Assembly: GCF_003731765.1 (NCBI RefSeq)
Contig: NZ_MOAL01000008.1
Coordinates: forward strand, 62,001 to 126,000
Direction of reading: 5' to 3'
Source: Pseudomonas chlororaphis
GTDB taxonomy: Bacteria > Pseudomonadota > Gammaproteobacteria > Pseudomonadales > Pseudomonadaceae
Length of the DNA: 64,000 bases
A model generated the notes under the pieces. It ran no database searches, was not told where the DNA came from, and saw only the letters and a program-made list of their open reading frames with translations. Position numbers and translations under genes: made by a program. This document shows positions 26,224 through 34,953 of this stretch, one piece after another; positions within the stretch are counted from its first letter, which is position 1, and the number at the start of each line of letters is the position of its first letter.

Positions 26224-27609
26224 CTAGCCGCCGTTAAAACTCACCCGCACCTTCAGCCCCGAAAGCTCGCCGTCATGCAGGCTGACCTGGGCCAGATGGG
26301 CACGACAAATCTCCCCCACAATCGCCAAGCCCAACCCAGACCCGGCCACTTGCTGGTTACGCCGGTAGAAGCGTTCGAACACCCGATCCCGGTCTTCCAG
26401 CGGGATGCCCGGCCCATCGTCTTCAACCTCCAGTACACCCGGTGGCAACACCCGCAAAATTACATTGCCGCCCGAAGGCGTGTGGGCCAGGGCGTTATCC
26501 ACCAGGTTGCTCAGCAGTTCATTGAGCAAGGTTGGCTCGCCCTTGAGCCACACCGGCTCGTCGGCTTCCAGGGCCAGCGCCACGCCACGGGCGTGGGCCA
26601 AGGGCGCCATCGCCATGCCCAGCTCCCGGGCCAGTTGGCTGAGGTCGAGCAACTGCGCGCCGCCTTCGGCAATCGCCCGGGCGCCGTTTTCGATCCGCGC
26701 CAGCGACAGCAGTTGGTTGGCCAGGTGAGTCAGGCGGTCCGTGCCTTGGGCCGCGCTCTCCAGGGTTGCCCGCCAGGTTGGCGGGTCCTCGGCACGCAGC
26801 CCCAACTCCAGCCGCGCCTTGAGCGCCGCCAGAGGCGTGCGCAGTTCATGGGCCGCGTCGGCGATAAACTGCGCCTGGCGTTCAAACTGCCCACGCAAAC
26901 GCTCGGTGAAGTGATTCAACGCCCGGACCAGCGGCCACAACTCACGTTGCACCTCCACCAGGGGCAAGGGCCGCAAATCATCGGGCTGACGCTCTTCTAC
27001 CGCACCGCGCAAACGCTCCAGGGGGCGCAGCGCCGCACTGACTGCGAACCACACCAGCACCAGGGCGCCAACCGCCAACATGCCCAGGCGCAACAAGGTA
27101 TCGGCCATCAGACTACGGGCCATGGCCACACGGGCCTCGTCGGTTTCAGCCACACGAATTTCAGCCATGCCATTCATGTTCGGCTCGCTGACCGCCTTGA
27201 GCAGGCTCACCACCCGCACATTCTGCCCCTGGTAAGTGGCGTCGTAGAAACGCGCCAATGCCGGGTAATCGTCGGTGCGTGGTGTGCCCGGCGGAGGGCC
27301 TGGCAGGTTTTCGTAGCCGGAAATCAACTGCTGGTGAATGTCATTGACCTGGTAGTAGATGCGCCCGGCGCTGTCGTAGGCGAAGGTGTCCAGGGCCACA
27401 TAGGGCACATTGGCGCTGAGGCCGCCGTCCCGTTGCGAAAGGCCCGCGGCAATGGTCCGCGCCGACGCCAGCAAGGTGCGGTCGTAGGCCGTGTCGGCAG
27501 CTTCGCGCCCATTCCAGTAGGCACTCAAGCCGCTGGCCAGCATCAGCACCACCAGCAGCAGCGCCAGGTTCCACAACAACCGCCAGCGCAAGCTGCTGGG
27601 CTTATGCAT
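26224..27609 (-). CDS. tctE: Tricarboxylate sensor histidine kinase TctE
   Basis: A 461-residue membrane sensor kinase. The first membrane helix is near residues 8-28, a periplasmic sensor domain follows, and a second helix lies near 185-205. Then come HAMP, the phospho-acceptor His in AHELRTPL, and the N, G1 and G2 boxes (LVDNALAHT, DDGPGIP, GSGLGLAIVG). It overlaps tctD by 8 bp (ATG 27609), so the pair is translationally coupled. Assignment as TctE rests on divergence from the opdH-tctCBA citrate/tricarboxylate uptake genes. Confidence 0.92.
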   Translation of the reverse strand: MHKPSSLRWRLLWNLALLLVVLMLASGLSAYWNGREAADTAYDRTLLASARTIAAGLSQRDGGLSANVPYVALDTFAYDSAGRIYYQVNDIHQQLISGYENLPGPPPGTPRTDDYPALARFYDATYQGQNVRVVSLLKAVSEPNMNGMAEIRVAETDEARVAMARSLMADTLLRLGMLAVGALVLVWFAVSAALRPLERLRGAVEERQPDDLRPLPLVEVQRELWPLVRALNHFTERLRGQFERQAQFIADAAHELRTPLAALKARLELGLRAEDPPTWRATLESAAQGTDRLTHLANQLLSLARIENGARAIAEGGAQLLDLSQLARELGMAMAPLAHARGVALALEADEPVWLKGEPTLLNELLSNLVDNALAHTPSGGNVILRVLPPGVLEVEDDGPGIPLEDRDRVFERFYRRNQQVAGSGLGLAIVGEICRAHLAQVSLHDGELSGLKVRVSFNGG

Positions 27610-28273
27610 CGCGGCTTTCCAGCAGGTAGCCCAGGCCGCGGAAGGTGACGATAGCCACGGCATGCCCGTCGAGCTTCTTGCGCAGGCGGTGGACGTAGAT
27701 TTCGATCGCGTCGGGGCTGGCTTCTTCATCCAGACCAAACACCTGGGAGGCCAATTGCTCTTTGCTCATCACCCGACCCGGCCGGGCAATCAGGGCCTCA
27801 AGCACCGCTTGCTCGCGGGACGTCAGGGTCAGCAACTCGTCGCCCAGGGTGAAGCGCCGGGTATCCAGGTCGTAGGCCAGTACCCCGCAACGTTGCTGGC
27901 GCTCGCCGCCGAGCACACTGCGCCGCAACAGGGCCTTGACCCGCGCCTCGAGTTCAGTGAGTTCGAAAGGTTTGGCCAGGTAATCATCGGCGCCCAGGTT
28001 GAGGCCGTGAACCCGGTCCTTCACATCGCTGCGGGCCGTCAGCATCAACACCGGCAGGTTCTTGCCCCGCCCGCGCAAGCGCGCCAGCACTTCAAAGCCA
28101 TCCATGCGCGGCAAGCCCACATCGAGGATCGCCATCGCATATTCCTCGCTGCTCAGCGCCAGGTCTGCCGCCACGCCATCGTGCAGCACATCCACGGTCA
28201 GGCCCGTGCTTTTCAGGGCCTGGGCGACACTTTCGGCCAACTGCAGATGGTCTTCAACGAGCAGGACACGCAT
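27602..28273 (-). CDS. tctD: Response regulator TctD (OmpR/PhoB type)
   Basis: A 223-residue regulator with a receiver domain (phospho-acceptor Asp51 in AILDVGLPRMDG; conserved Lys in LAKPFE) and a C-terminal winged helix (DAIEIYVHRLRKKLDG). In Pseudomonas TctD controls opdH and tctCBA in response to citrate and related tricarboxylates. It is divergent from opdH with 234 bp between starts, which must contain the TctD operators; I could not define a repeat there with confidence. Confidence 0.93.
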   Translation of the reverse strand: MRVLLVEDHLQLAESVAQALKSTGLTVDVLHDGVAADLALSSEEYAMAILDVGLPRMDGFEVLARLRGRGKNLPVLMLTARSDVKDRVHGLNLGADDYLAKPFELTELEARVKALLRRSVLGGERQQRCGVLAYDLDTRRFTLGDELLTLTSREQAVLEALIARPGRVMSKEQLASQVFGLDEEASPDAIEIYVHRLRKKLDGHAVAIVTFRGLGYLLESRDA

Positions 28274-28507
28274 GGGTTTTTACCTCGTTCAGGGGGCATC
28301 GACGCCACTCTTTGCCGCGGAGTTTACAGCCGCAACCGTCGCTGTGAAGCCCGAAAACCGTGAAAGCCAGCTGAAAGGTTAGCGAAAGGTTGGCCCTTTA
28401 GAGTCGCTCCACGGACAGTCCCGACTGCCGTGGCCACCCCGAGTGGCCAATCGAAAAACGCCTCGAAGCGTTTTCGCCAAATAAGAACAATAACGGAGTA
28501 CCACTGG

Positions 28508-29800
28508 ATGCCATCCATGCAACCTCAGGCTAGCCAGCCTGCGCGTTTTTCCCGTCTCAGCCACACCGCCCTGGCCAGTGCCGCCGCCCTCGCCGGCTTT
28601 TCGCCGTTGAGCCAGGCCGCGTTCATCGAAGACAGCACGGCCAACTTCGAAACCCGCAACATGTACTTCAACCGTGACTTCCGCGACGGCACCAGTGCCC
28701 AGCAATCCAAGCGCGACGAATGGGCCCAGGGCTTCATGCTCAACCTGCAATCGGGCTACACCGAAGGCACCGTGGGCTTCGGCGTCGATGTACTGGGCAT
28801 GCTGGGGGTCAAGCTCGACTCCAGCCCGGACCGCACCGGCACCGGCCTGCTGCCCACGCACGATGATGGCCGTGCGGCGGACCAGTACTCCAAGCTCGGC
28901 CTGACCGGCAAGGTCCGGGTCTCGTCCACCGAGCTGAAGATCGGCAGCCTGATACCCGAACTGCCGACCCTCAAACCCAACGACGGGCGCATCCTGCCGC
29001 AGACCTTCGAAGGTGGCTTGCTGACCTCCAAGGAAATCAAGAACCTGACCTTCACCGGTGGCCGCCTGAACAAGGCCAAGGACCGTGACGACAGCAACTA
29101 CGAGGAGCTGCGCCTCAACAACAAGAACGGCCGCTTCGCCGACGACGTGAAGAGCGAGCATTTCGATTTCGGCGGCCTGGACTACAAGTTCACCGACAAA
29201 ATCACCGGCAGCTACCACTACGCCCAGCTGGACGACGTCTACAAACAACACTTCATCGGCCTGGTAGCCTCCCAGCCGATGGGCCCCGGCACCTTCGCCA
29301 GCGACCTGCGCCTGGCCATCAGTGACGACCAGGGCCAGGCCCGTGGCGGCAAGATCGACAACAAGTCCCTCAACGGCTTGGTGAGTTATGCCCTCAATGG
29401 CCATAAACTCAGCGCCGGTTACCAGCGCATGTCCGGCGACAATGCATTCCCCTACGTGGATGGCACCGACCCGTACCTGGTCAACTTCGTGCAGATCAAC
29501 GACTTCGCCGGCGCCGATGAGCGCTCCTGGCAGGCTCGCTACGACTACGACTTCGGCAAGCTCGGGGTGCCCGGCCTGAGCTTCATGACCCGCTACATCA
29601 GCGGCGACAACATCCAGCTGAAGAACGGCGACACCGGCAAAGAGTGGGAACGCAACAGCGAAATCAAATACGTGGTGCAAAACGGCACCTTCAAGGACGT
29701 CGCCCTGCGCCTGCGCAACGCCACCTACCGCTCCAACTACTCGGCTCGTGACGCGGACGAAGTGCGCTTGCTGGTGAGCTACAACGTGGACCTTTGGTAA
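28508..29800 (+). CDS. opdH: OprD-family porin OpdH (tricarboxylate-specific)
   Basis: A 430-residue outer-membrane beta-barrel porin of the OprD family. A long signal peptide (residues 1-35, ending LSQAA) precedes the family start FIEDSTANFETRNMYFNRDFR, and the protein ends in the aromatic signature NVDLW required for outer-membrane insertion. The OpdH assignment comes from the context between tctDE and tctCBA. ATG 28508 is chosen; an upstream in-frame extension to 28430 lacks a ribosome binding site. Confidence 0.92.
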   Translation: MPSMQPQASQPARFSRLSHTALASAAALAGFSPLSQAAFIEDSTANFETRNMYFNRDFRDGTSAQQSKRDEWAQGFMLNLQSGYTEGTVGFGVDVLGMLGVKLDSSPDRTGTGLLPTHDDGRAADQYSKLGLTGKVRVSSTELKIGSLIPELPTLKPNDGRILPQTFEGGLLTSKEIKNLTFTGGRLNKAKDRDDSNYEELRLNNKNGRFADDVKSEHFDFGGLDYKFTDKITGSYHYAQLDDVYKQHFIGLVASQPMGPGTFASDLRLAISDDQGQARGGKIDNKSLNGLVSYALNGHKLSAGYQRMSGDNAFPYVDGTDPYLVNFVQINDFAGADERSWQARYDYDFGKLGVPGLSFMTRYISGDNIQLKNGDTGKEWERNSEIKYVVQNGTFKDVALRLRNATYRSNYSARDADEVRLLVSYNVDLW

Positions 29801-29831
29801 GCAGAGACCTGGCTTCACCCTTTAGCCGTTT

Positions 29832-29914
29832 CGTAGAGGCTGGCTTGCCAGCGAAGAGGCCCGCAGGTCCCGCACAGGACCCATGGGCCATCGCCGGCAA
29901 GCCAGCGCCTACAG
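29832..29914. repeat. REP palindrome pair between opdH and tctC
   Basis: GGCTGGCTTGCCAGCGAAG and an inverted copy CATCGCCGGCAAGCCAGCG flank about 30 bp. This is the typical paired Pseudomonas REP arrangement (GGCTTGCCGGCGA core). It may protect or terminate the upstream porin transcript, letting opdH and tctCBA accumulate differently. Confidence 0.8.
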
Positions 29915-29968
29915 ATCAGGGTCGAGGATGACCTGAACAGACCAACAACAACTCCTGTGGAGACGATC

Positions 29969-30958
29969 ATGGACTTATCACTGCGTAAACTGGCCCTCGC
30001 CGCTGGCTGCATACTGTTCGCCGGCCAACTGCTGGCGGCTTCTTCCGCCGAACCCAAGCGCCCGGAATGCATTGCTCCGGCCTCCCCCGGCGGCGGTTTC
30101 GACCTGACCTGCAAACTGGCGCAAAGCGCCCTGGTCAACGAAAAGCTGCTGAGTAAACCAATGCGCGTCACCTACATGCCCGGCGGTGTCGGCGCGGTGG
30201 CCTACAACGCCGTGGTGGCCCAGCGCCCCGCCGATGCCGGGACCCTGGTGGCCTGGTCCAGCGGCTCGCTGCTGAACCTGGCCCAGGGCAAGTTCGGTCG
30301 TTTCGATGAAAGCGCCGTGCGCTGGCTCGCCGCTGTCGGCACCAGCTACGGCGCCATCGCGGTGAAAAACGACTCGCCCTACAAGAACCTCGACGATCTG
30401 GTCCAGGCGCTGAAAAAAGACCCGAGCAAAGTGGTGATCGGCTCCGGCGGCACCGTCGGCAGCCAAGACTGGATGCAGACCGCGCTGATCGCCAAGGCCG
30501 CCGGCATCAACCCCCGAGACCTGCGCTACGTGGCCCTGGAAGGCGGCGGTGAAATCGCCACCGCCCTGCTCGGCGGGCATATCCAGGTCGGCAGTACCGA
30601 CATCTCCGACTCCATGCCGCACATCCTCGCCGGTGACATGCGCCTGCTGGCGGTGTTCTCCGACAAGCGCCTGGACGAGCCGGAAATGAAAGACATCCCC
30701 ACCGCCAAGGAACAGGGCTACGACATCGTCTGGCCGGTGGTGCGCGGTTTCTACCTCGGGCCGAAAGTCACCGACGCGGAATACGCCTGGTGGAAAGAGG
30801 CCTTCGACAAGCTGCTGGTGTCGGAAGAGTTCGCCAAGCTGCGTGACCAGCGCGAGCTGTTCCCCTTCGCCATGACCGGCCCCGAGCTGGACACCTATGT
30901 GAAAAAACAGGTCGCCGACTACAAGACCCTGGCCAAAGAGTTCGGCCTGATTCAGTAA
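29969..30958 (+). CDS. tctC: Tripartite tricarboxylate transporter binding protein TctC
   Basis: A 329-residue periplasmic binding protein of the TTT family (Bug superfamily). The signal peptide ends at LLAASSA; then come PECIAPASPGGGFDLTC, the pyrophosphate-like carboxylate loop of the family, and a two-lobe fold. The ATG at 29969 is preceded by TGGAGAC at proper spacing; the GTG at 29957 is in frame but lacks one. tctB and tctA follow, encoding the membrane components. Confidence 0.93.
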   Translation: MDLSLRKLALAAGCILFAGQLLAASSAEPKRPECIAPASPGGGFDLTCKLAQSALVNEKLLSKPMRVTYMPGGVGAVAYNAVVAQRPADAGTLVAWSSGSLLNLAQGKFGRFDESAVRWLAAVGTSYGAIAVKNDSPYKNLDDLVQALKKDPSKVVIGSGGTVGSQDWMQTALIAKAAGINPRDLRYVALEGGGEIATALLGGHIQVGSTDISDSMPHILAGDMRLLAVFSDKRLDEPEMKDIPTAKEQGYDIVWPVVRGFYLGPKVTDAEYAWWKEAFDKLLVSEEFAKLRDQRELFPFAMTGPELDTYVKKQVADYKTLAKEFGLIQ

Positions 30959-31015
30959 TCGCCCCTGTTCTCACAGCCCGATCCTCGCGACGAGGACCGG
31001 GCTCAGGAGTTTGCC

Positions 31016-31474
31016 ATGCTCATTCAACGTATTTTCGCCTCGGTGCTGTTGCTGGTGTGTGTCGGCCTGGCCCTGATGGCCTGGCCGTACCAGGCGGCTT
31101 TTTCCTATGAACCGGTCGGTCCCCGCGCCTTCCCCCTGCTGATGCTCGGGCTGATGGGCCTGGCGCTGCTGTACATGGTGTTTCGTCCGGCCCCCATCAA
31201 GCACACCGAAGACGAGCCGCCCCTGGACCGTGAAACCCTGACCAAGATCGCCATCTGCGTGGTCCTGTTGCTGGTGTTTGCCGGCCTGTTCGAGCCCCTG
31301 GGCTTCATCCTCAGCAGTGTGCTGATCGGCATTCCCATGGCGCGCCTGTACGGCGGTCGCTGGCTGCCCAGCGCCGTGGTCACCACCTTGATGGCCGTCG
31401 GGCTGTACGTGCTCTTCGACCGGGTCATGGATGTGCCTCTGCCCCTGGGCCTGCTCGACGTTCTGGAGAACTGA
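31016..31474 (+). CDS. tctB: Tripartite tricarboxylate transporter small membrane subunit TctB
   Basis: A 152-residue protein with four transmembrane helices, the small subunit of the TTT transporter. The helix pattern starts RIFASVLLLVCVGLALMAW and the conserved GPRAFPLLMLGLM motif is present. tctA begins 1 bp after its stop, which indicates coupled translation of the two membrane subunits. Confidence 0.92.
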   Translation: MLIQRIFASVLLLVCVGLALMAWPYQAAFSYEPVGPRAFPLLMLGLMGLALLYMVFRPAPIKHTEDEPPLDRETLTKIAICVVLLLVFAGLFEPLGFILSSVLIGIPMARLYGGRWLPSAVVTTLMAVGLYVLFDRVMDVPLPLGLLDVLEN

Positions 31475-31475
31475 T

Positions 31476-32990
31476 ATGGATACTCTTGGCTATTTGGGCC
31501 AGGGTTTCGGCGTCGCGCTGAGCCCTTACAACCTGGTCACCGCCCTCGCCGGCACCCTGATCGGCACCGTGGTCGGCCTGCTTCCGGGCCTGGGCCCGAT
31601 CAACGGCGTGGCCCTGCTGATCCCCATCGCCTTCGCCCTGGGCCTGCCCCCGGAGTCGGCGTTGATCCTGCTGGCAGCGGTGTACCTGGGTTGCGAATAC
31701 GGCGGCCGGATCAGCTCGATCCTGCTGAACATCCCGGGGGAAGCCTCCACCGTGATGACCACCCTCGACGGCTACCCGATGGCTCGCAAAGGCATGGCCG
31801 GCGTGGCCTTGTCGCTGTCGGCCTGGAGTTCGTTCATCGGCGCGTTCATCGCCACCTGCGGCATGGTGCTATTTGCCCCGCTGCTGGCCAAATGGGCGAT
31901 CGCCTTCGGCCCGGCGGAATACTTCGTGCTGATGGTGTTTGCCATTGTCTGCCTCGGCGGCATGGCCGGCGACCGGCCGTTGAAGACCTTTATCGCCGCC
32001 CTGATCGGGCTGTTCCTGTCGGCGGTGGGCATCGACGCCAACAGCGGCGTGTACCGCTTCACCGGCGACAACATCCACCTCACCGACGGTATTCAGTTCG
32101 TGGTGCTGGTGCTGGGCCTGTTCTCCATCAGCGAAATCCTCTTGCTGCTGGAAAAGACCCATCGCGGCCAGGAAGCGGTGAAAGCCACCGGGCGCATGAT
32201 GTTCAACTTCAAGGAAGCGGCCTCGGTGTTCGTGGTGAACGTGCGCTGCGGCCTGCTGGGTTTCATCATGGGTGTGCTGCCGGGCGCCGGCGCGACCCTG
32301 GCCAGTGCCGTGGCCTACATGACTGAAAAACGCATCGCCGGTGCCAGTGGCAAATTCGGCCAAGGCGACGCCCGTGGCCTGGCCGCCCCGGAGACCGCGA
32401 TCGGGGCCTCCGCTTGCGGCGCTCTGGTACCGATGCTGACCCTCGGTGTTCCGGGTTCCGGCACCACCGCGGTGATGATCGGCGCCCTGTCGTTGTACAA
32501 CATCACGCCGGGCCCGCTGTTGTTCCAGCAGCAACCGGACATTGTCTGGGGCCTGATCGCCTCATTGTTCATCGCCAACATCATGCTGGTGATCCTCAAC
32601 ATCCCGATGATCCGCATCTTCACCCGCATCCTGGCCGTACCGAACTGGGCCCTGGTGCCGGTGATCGCGATCATCACCGGGATCGGCGTCTACGCAGTGC
32701 ACGCCACCACCTTCGACCTGTTCCTGATGGTCGGTATCGGCATCTTCGGCTACATCCTGCGCAAGCTGGACTTCCCACTATCGCCGGTCCTGCTGGGCTT
32801 TATCCTCGGCGGCCTGATGGAGCAGAACCTGCGTCGCGCCCTGTCGATTTCCAACGGTGCGATGGAGATCCTCTGGTCGAGCCCGATCACCCTGGGTGTG
32901 TGGATCCTGACCATCCTCATGCTGCTCATGCCGCTGTTGCGCATCTGGCGCAAACGCTCGGCACAGCAACGCACGGTGGCCGATGTCTGA
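31476..32990 (+). CDS. tctA: Tripartite tricarboxylate transporter large membrane subunit TctA
   Basis: A 504-residue polytopic permease (about 11-12 helices). The two repeated TTT signatures are visible: GTVVGLLPGLGPINGVALLIP in the first half and GVLPGAGATLASAVAYMTEK with LGVPGSGTTAVMIGAL in the second. It works with TctB and periplasmic TctC to import citrate-like tricarboxylates. It overlaps the next gene by 8 bp. Confidence 0.95.
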   Translation: MDTLGYLGQGFGVALSPYNLVTALAGTLIGTVVGLLPGLGPINGVALLIPIAFALGLPPESALILLAAVYLGCEYGGRISSILLNIPGEASTVMTTLDGYPMARKGMAGVALSLSAWSSFIGAFIATCGMVLFAPLLAKWAIAFGPAEYFVLMVFAIVCLGGMAGDRPLKTFIAALIGLFLSAVGIDANSGVYRFTGDNIHLTDGIQFVVLVLGLFSISEILLLLEKTHRGQEAVKATGRMMFNFKEAASVFVVNVRCGLLGFIMGVLPGAGATLASAVAYMTEKRIAGASGKFGQGDARGLAAPETAIGASACGALVPMLTLGVPGSGTTAVMIGALSLYNITPGPLLFQQQPDIVWGLIASLFIANIMLVILNIPMIRIFTRILAVPNWALVPVIAIITGIGVYAVHATTFDLFLMVGIGIFGYILRKLDFPLSPVLLGFILGGLMEQNLRRALSISNGAMEILWSSPITLGVWILTILMLLMPLLRIWRKRSAQQRTVADV

Positions 32991-34011
32991 GGTCACCTTC
33001 AGACAGTGGTGGGGCACGCCCCTGGTGGGCCTGGCTGGCGGTTACCTCGCCAGCCAGGTCGGCTGGCCGCTGCCCTGGATGGTCGGCTCGTTGCTGGCGA
33101 TCATCCTGGTGCGCTGCCTGACCCCCTGGCAATTGGCGGAAATCCCCGGCGGCCGTAAATGCGGGCAATGGGTGGTGGGCATCGGCATCGGCCTGCACTT
33201 CACACCGGTGGTGATGCAGCAGGTGATGAGCCACTTCGGCCTGATCTTTTTCGGGGCCCTGGTCACCAGCCTGTCCAGTGTGGTCGGGGTCTGGTTGCTG
33301 CGGCGCACCGGTGAGGATCGGGCCACTGCGTTTTTCTCCAGCATGCCGGGGGGCTCCGGCGAAATGGTCAACCTCGGCGCACGCAATGGCGCGGTGCTCA
33401 GCCGGGTTGCCGCCGGGCAGAGCCTGCGGGTGCTGACGGTGGTGCTGTGTGTGCCGGCCGCCTTCAAGTACCTGTTGGGCGACGGCGTGCCGCAGTTGCA
33501 CCTGGCCAGTGTCGACGTCTATTGGCTGGCGCTGCTGTTTCCGGCGGGTGCCCTGCTCGCCTGGATCTGGCAACGCCTGCGCCAGCCCAACCCCTGGTTG
33601 TTCGGCCCCTTGCTGGTGAGCGCCGCGGTGAGCATCGGCTGGGACCTGCACATCGGCCTGCCGGACGGTGGCAGCCAGATCGGCCAATGGCTGATCGGCA
33701 GCGGCCTGGGCTGTCACTTCAACCGCCAGTTTTTTCGCCGCGCCCCATCGTTTATGGGCCGCACCCTGATTGGCACGGCCCTGACCATGCTGATCGCTAG
33801 CCTCGCGGCCCTGGCCCTGAGCGCCCTGACCCATCTGGACCTGCGTTCACTGACCCTAGGCATGATGCCCGGCGGTATTGCGGAAATGAGCCTGACAGCC
33901 GAGACGCTGCAACTGTCGGTGCCCCTGGTGACGGCGATGCAGGTGATGCGCTTGTTGTTTGTGCTGTTTCTGGCAGAGCCGTTATTCCGCCACTGGAACC
34001 GCCAACCTTAA
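32983..34011 (+). CDS. AbrB family (AmoA-related) membrane protein
   Basis: A 342-residue protein with about ten membrane segments and a duplicated AbrB/PF05145 domain (GWPLPWMVGSLLA near residue 28; a second half from about 180). Databases call this family AbrB or putative ammonia monooxygenase, but it is an integral membrane protein and function is unproven. It overlaps tctA by 8 bp, so it is translated with the TTT transporter and is likely a partner or accessory of tricarboxylate uptake. Confidence 0.85.
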   Translation: MSEVTFRQWWGTPLVGLAGGYLASQVGWPLPWMVGSLLAIILVRCLTPWQLAEIPGGRKCGQWVVGIGIGLHFTPVVMQQVMSHFGLIFFGALVTSLSSVVGVWLLRRTGEDRATAFFSSMPGGSGEMVNLGARNGAVLSRVAAGQSLRVLTVVLCVPAAFKYLLGDGVPQLHLASVDVYWLALLFPAGALLAWIWQRLRQPNPWLFGPLLVSAAVSIGWDLHIGLPDGGSQIGQWLIGSGLGCHFNRQFFRRAPSFMGRTLIGTALTMLIASLAALALSALTHLDLRSLTLGMMPGGIAEMSLTAETLQLSVPLVTAMQVMRLLFVLFLAEPLFRHWNRQP

Positions 34012-34017
34012 CCCCAC

Positions 34018-34043
34018 CGCAGGAGCCGGCTCGCCGGCGATAG
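34018..34043. repeat. Single REP element
   Basis: GCAGGAGCCGGCTCGCCGGCGA, the standard Pseudomonas REP core, lies just after the tct operon and before convergent ung. Confidence 0.75.
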
Positions 34044-34129
34044 CGCCCTCAGCCAACCAAAAAACCCAGCTACCCGCCCACATCACCAAGCACCCACCTC
34101 CCAACTCCCACCTCGCCTTGAACTCGACC

Positions 34130-34822
34130 TTAAAGCGGCGGCAGGCGCCACTCGATCGGCGTCTCGCCGTTCTGCTCCAGGTACTTGTTGGTGCGGCTGA
34201 AATGCCCGCAGCCAAGAAACCCTCGATAAGCCGACAACGGCGACGGGTGCACCGAGGTCAGCACCAGGTGCTTGGTGGCGTCGATCAGCTTCTGCTTGCT
34301 CTGGGCATGGGCGCCCCACAGCAGGAACACCAGGTGCGGCTGATGCTCGCTGACCACTTCGATGATCCGGTCGGTAAAGAACTGCCAACCTTTGCCCGCA
34401 TGGGCGTTGGCGTTGGCCCGCTCCACGGTCATGGTGGTGTTGAGCATCAGCACGCCCTGGTCGGCCCAGCTTTGCAGGTAGCCGTGGTTGGGGATGTCGA
34501 TGTTCAGGTCGCGCTTGAGCTCTTTATAGATGTTCACCAGGGACGGCGGCGCCGGCACCCCGGGCTGTACCGAGAAGCACAGGCCGTGGGCCTGGCCCGG
34601 GCCGTGGTACGGGTCCTGGCCGAGGATCACCACCTTGACCTTGTCCAGCGGCGTGGAGTTGAGCGCGTTGAAAATCATCGGGCCCGGCGGGTAGATCTCT
34701 TTGCCGGCAGCGTGTTCCTGGCGCAGGAACTCACGCAACTCTGTCATGTAGGGCTGGTCGAATTCGGCACGCAGTGCTTCCTTCCAGCTCGGTTCGAGTT
34801 TGATACGGTCGTCGACAGTCAT
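34130..34822 (-). CDS. ung: Uracil-DNA glycosylase
   Basis: A 230-residue family 1 UDG that excises uracil from DNA. The water-activating Asp70 lies in GQDPYHGPGQAHGLCFSV, and the catalytic His/leucine loop HPSPLSAYRGF is near residue 190. The ATG at 34822 (MTVDDRIKLEPSW) matches family N-termini; the open frame continues upstream to 34921 without support. It converges with the tct operon, as in other pseudomonads. Confidence 0.96.
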   Translation of the reverse strand: MTVDDRIKLEPSWKEALRAEFDQPYMTELREFLRQEHAAGKEIYPPGPMIFNALNSTPLDKVKVVILGQDPYHGPGQAHGLCFSVQPGVPAPPSLVNIYKELKRDLNIDIPNHGYLQSWADQGVLMLNTTMTVERANANAHAGKGWQFFTDRIIEVVSEHQPHLVFLLWGAHAQSKQKLIDATKHLVLTSVHPSPLSAYRGFLGCGHFSRTNKYLEQNGETPIEWRLPPL

Positions 34823-34953
34823 GGGGGCACCCGGAAAAAACAATGGCCGCACCCTAGAAAAGCCCACCACGCTTGTCAATTGATCTGACACAGAACCGAC
34901 ACTTTGCCCCACAGCGATCATACTGAGCGCTCAAATTTCCGATCGAGGTCACG

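Noticed and set aside
26104..27648. 514-codon open frame antisense to tctE
   Set aside because: Shadow reading with Gln/His bias; tctE carries all histidine kinase boxes.
28379..29818. 479-codon open frame antisense to opdH
   Set aside because: Val/Ala-rich shadow of the porin gene.
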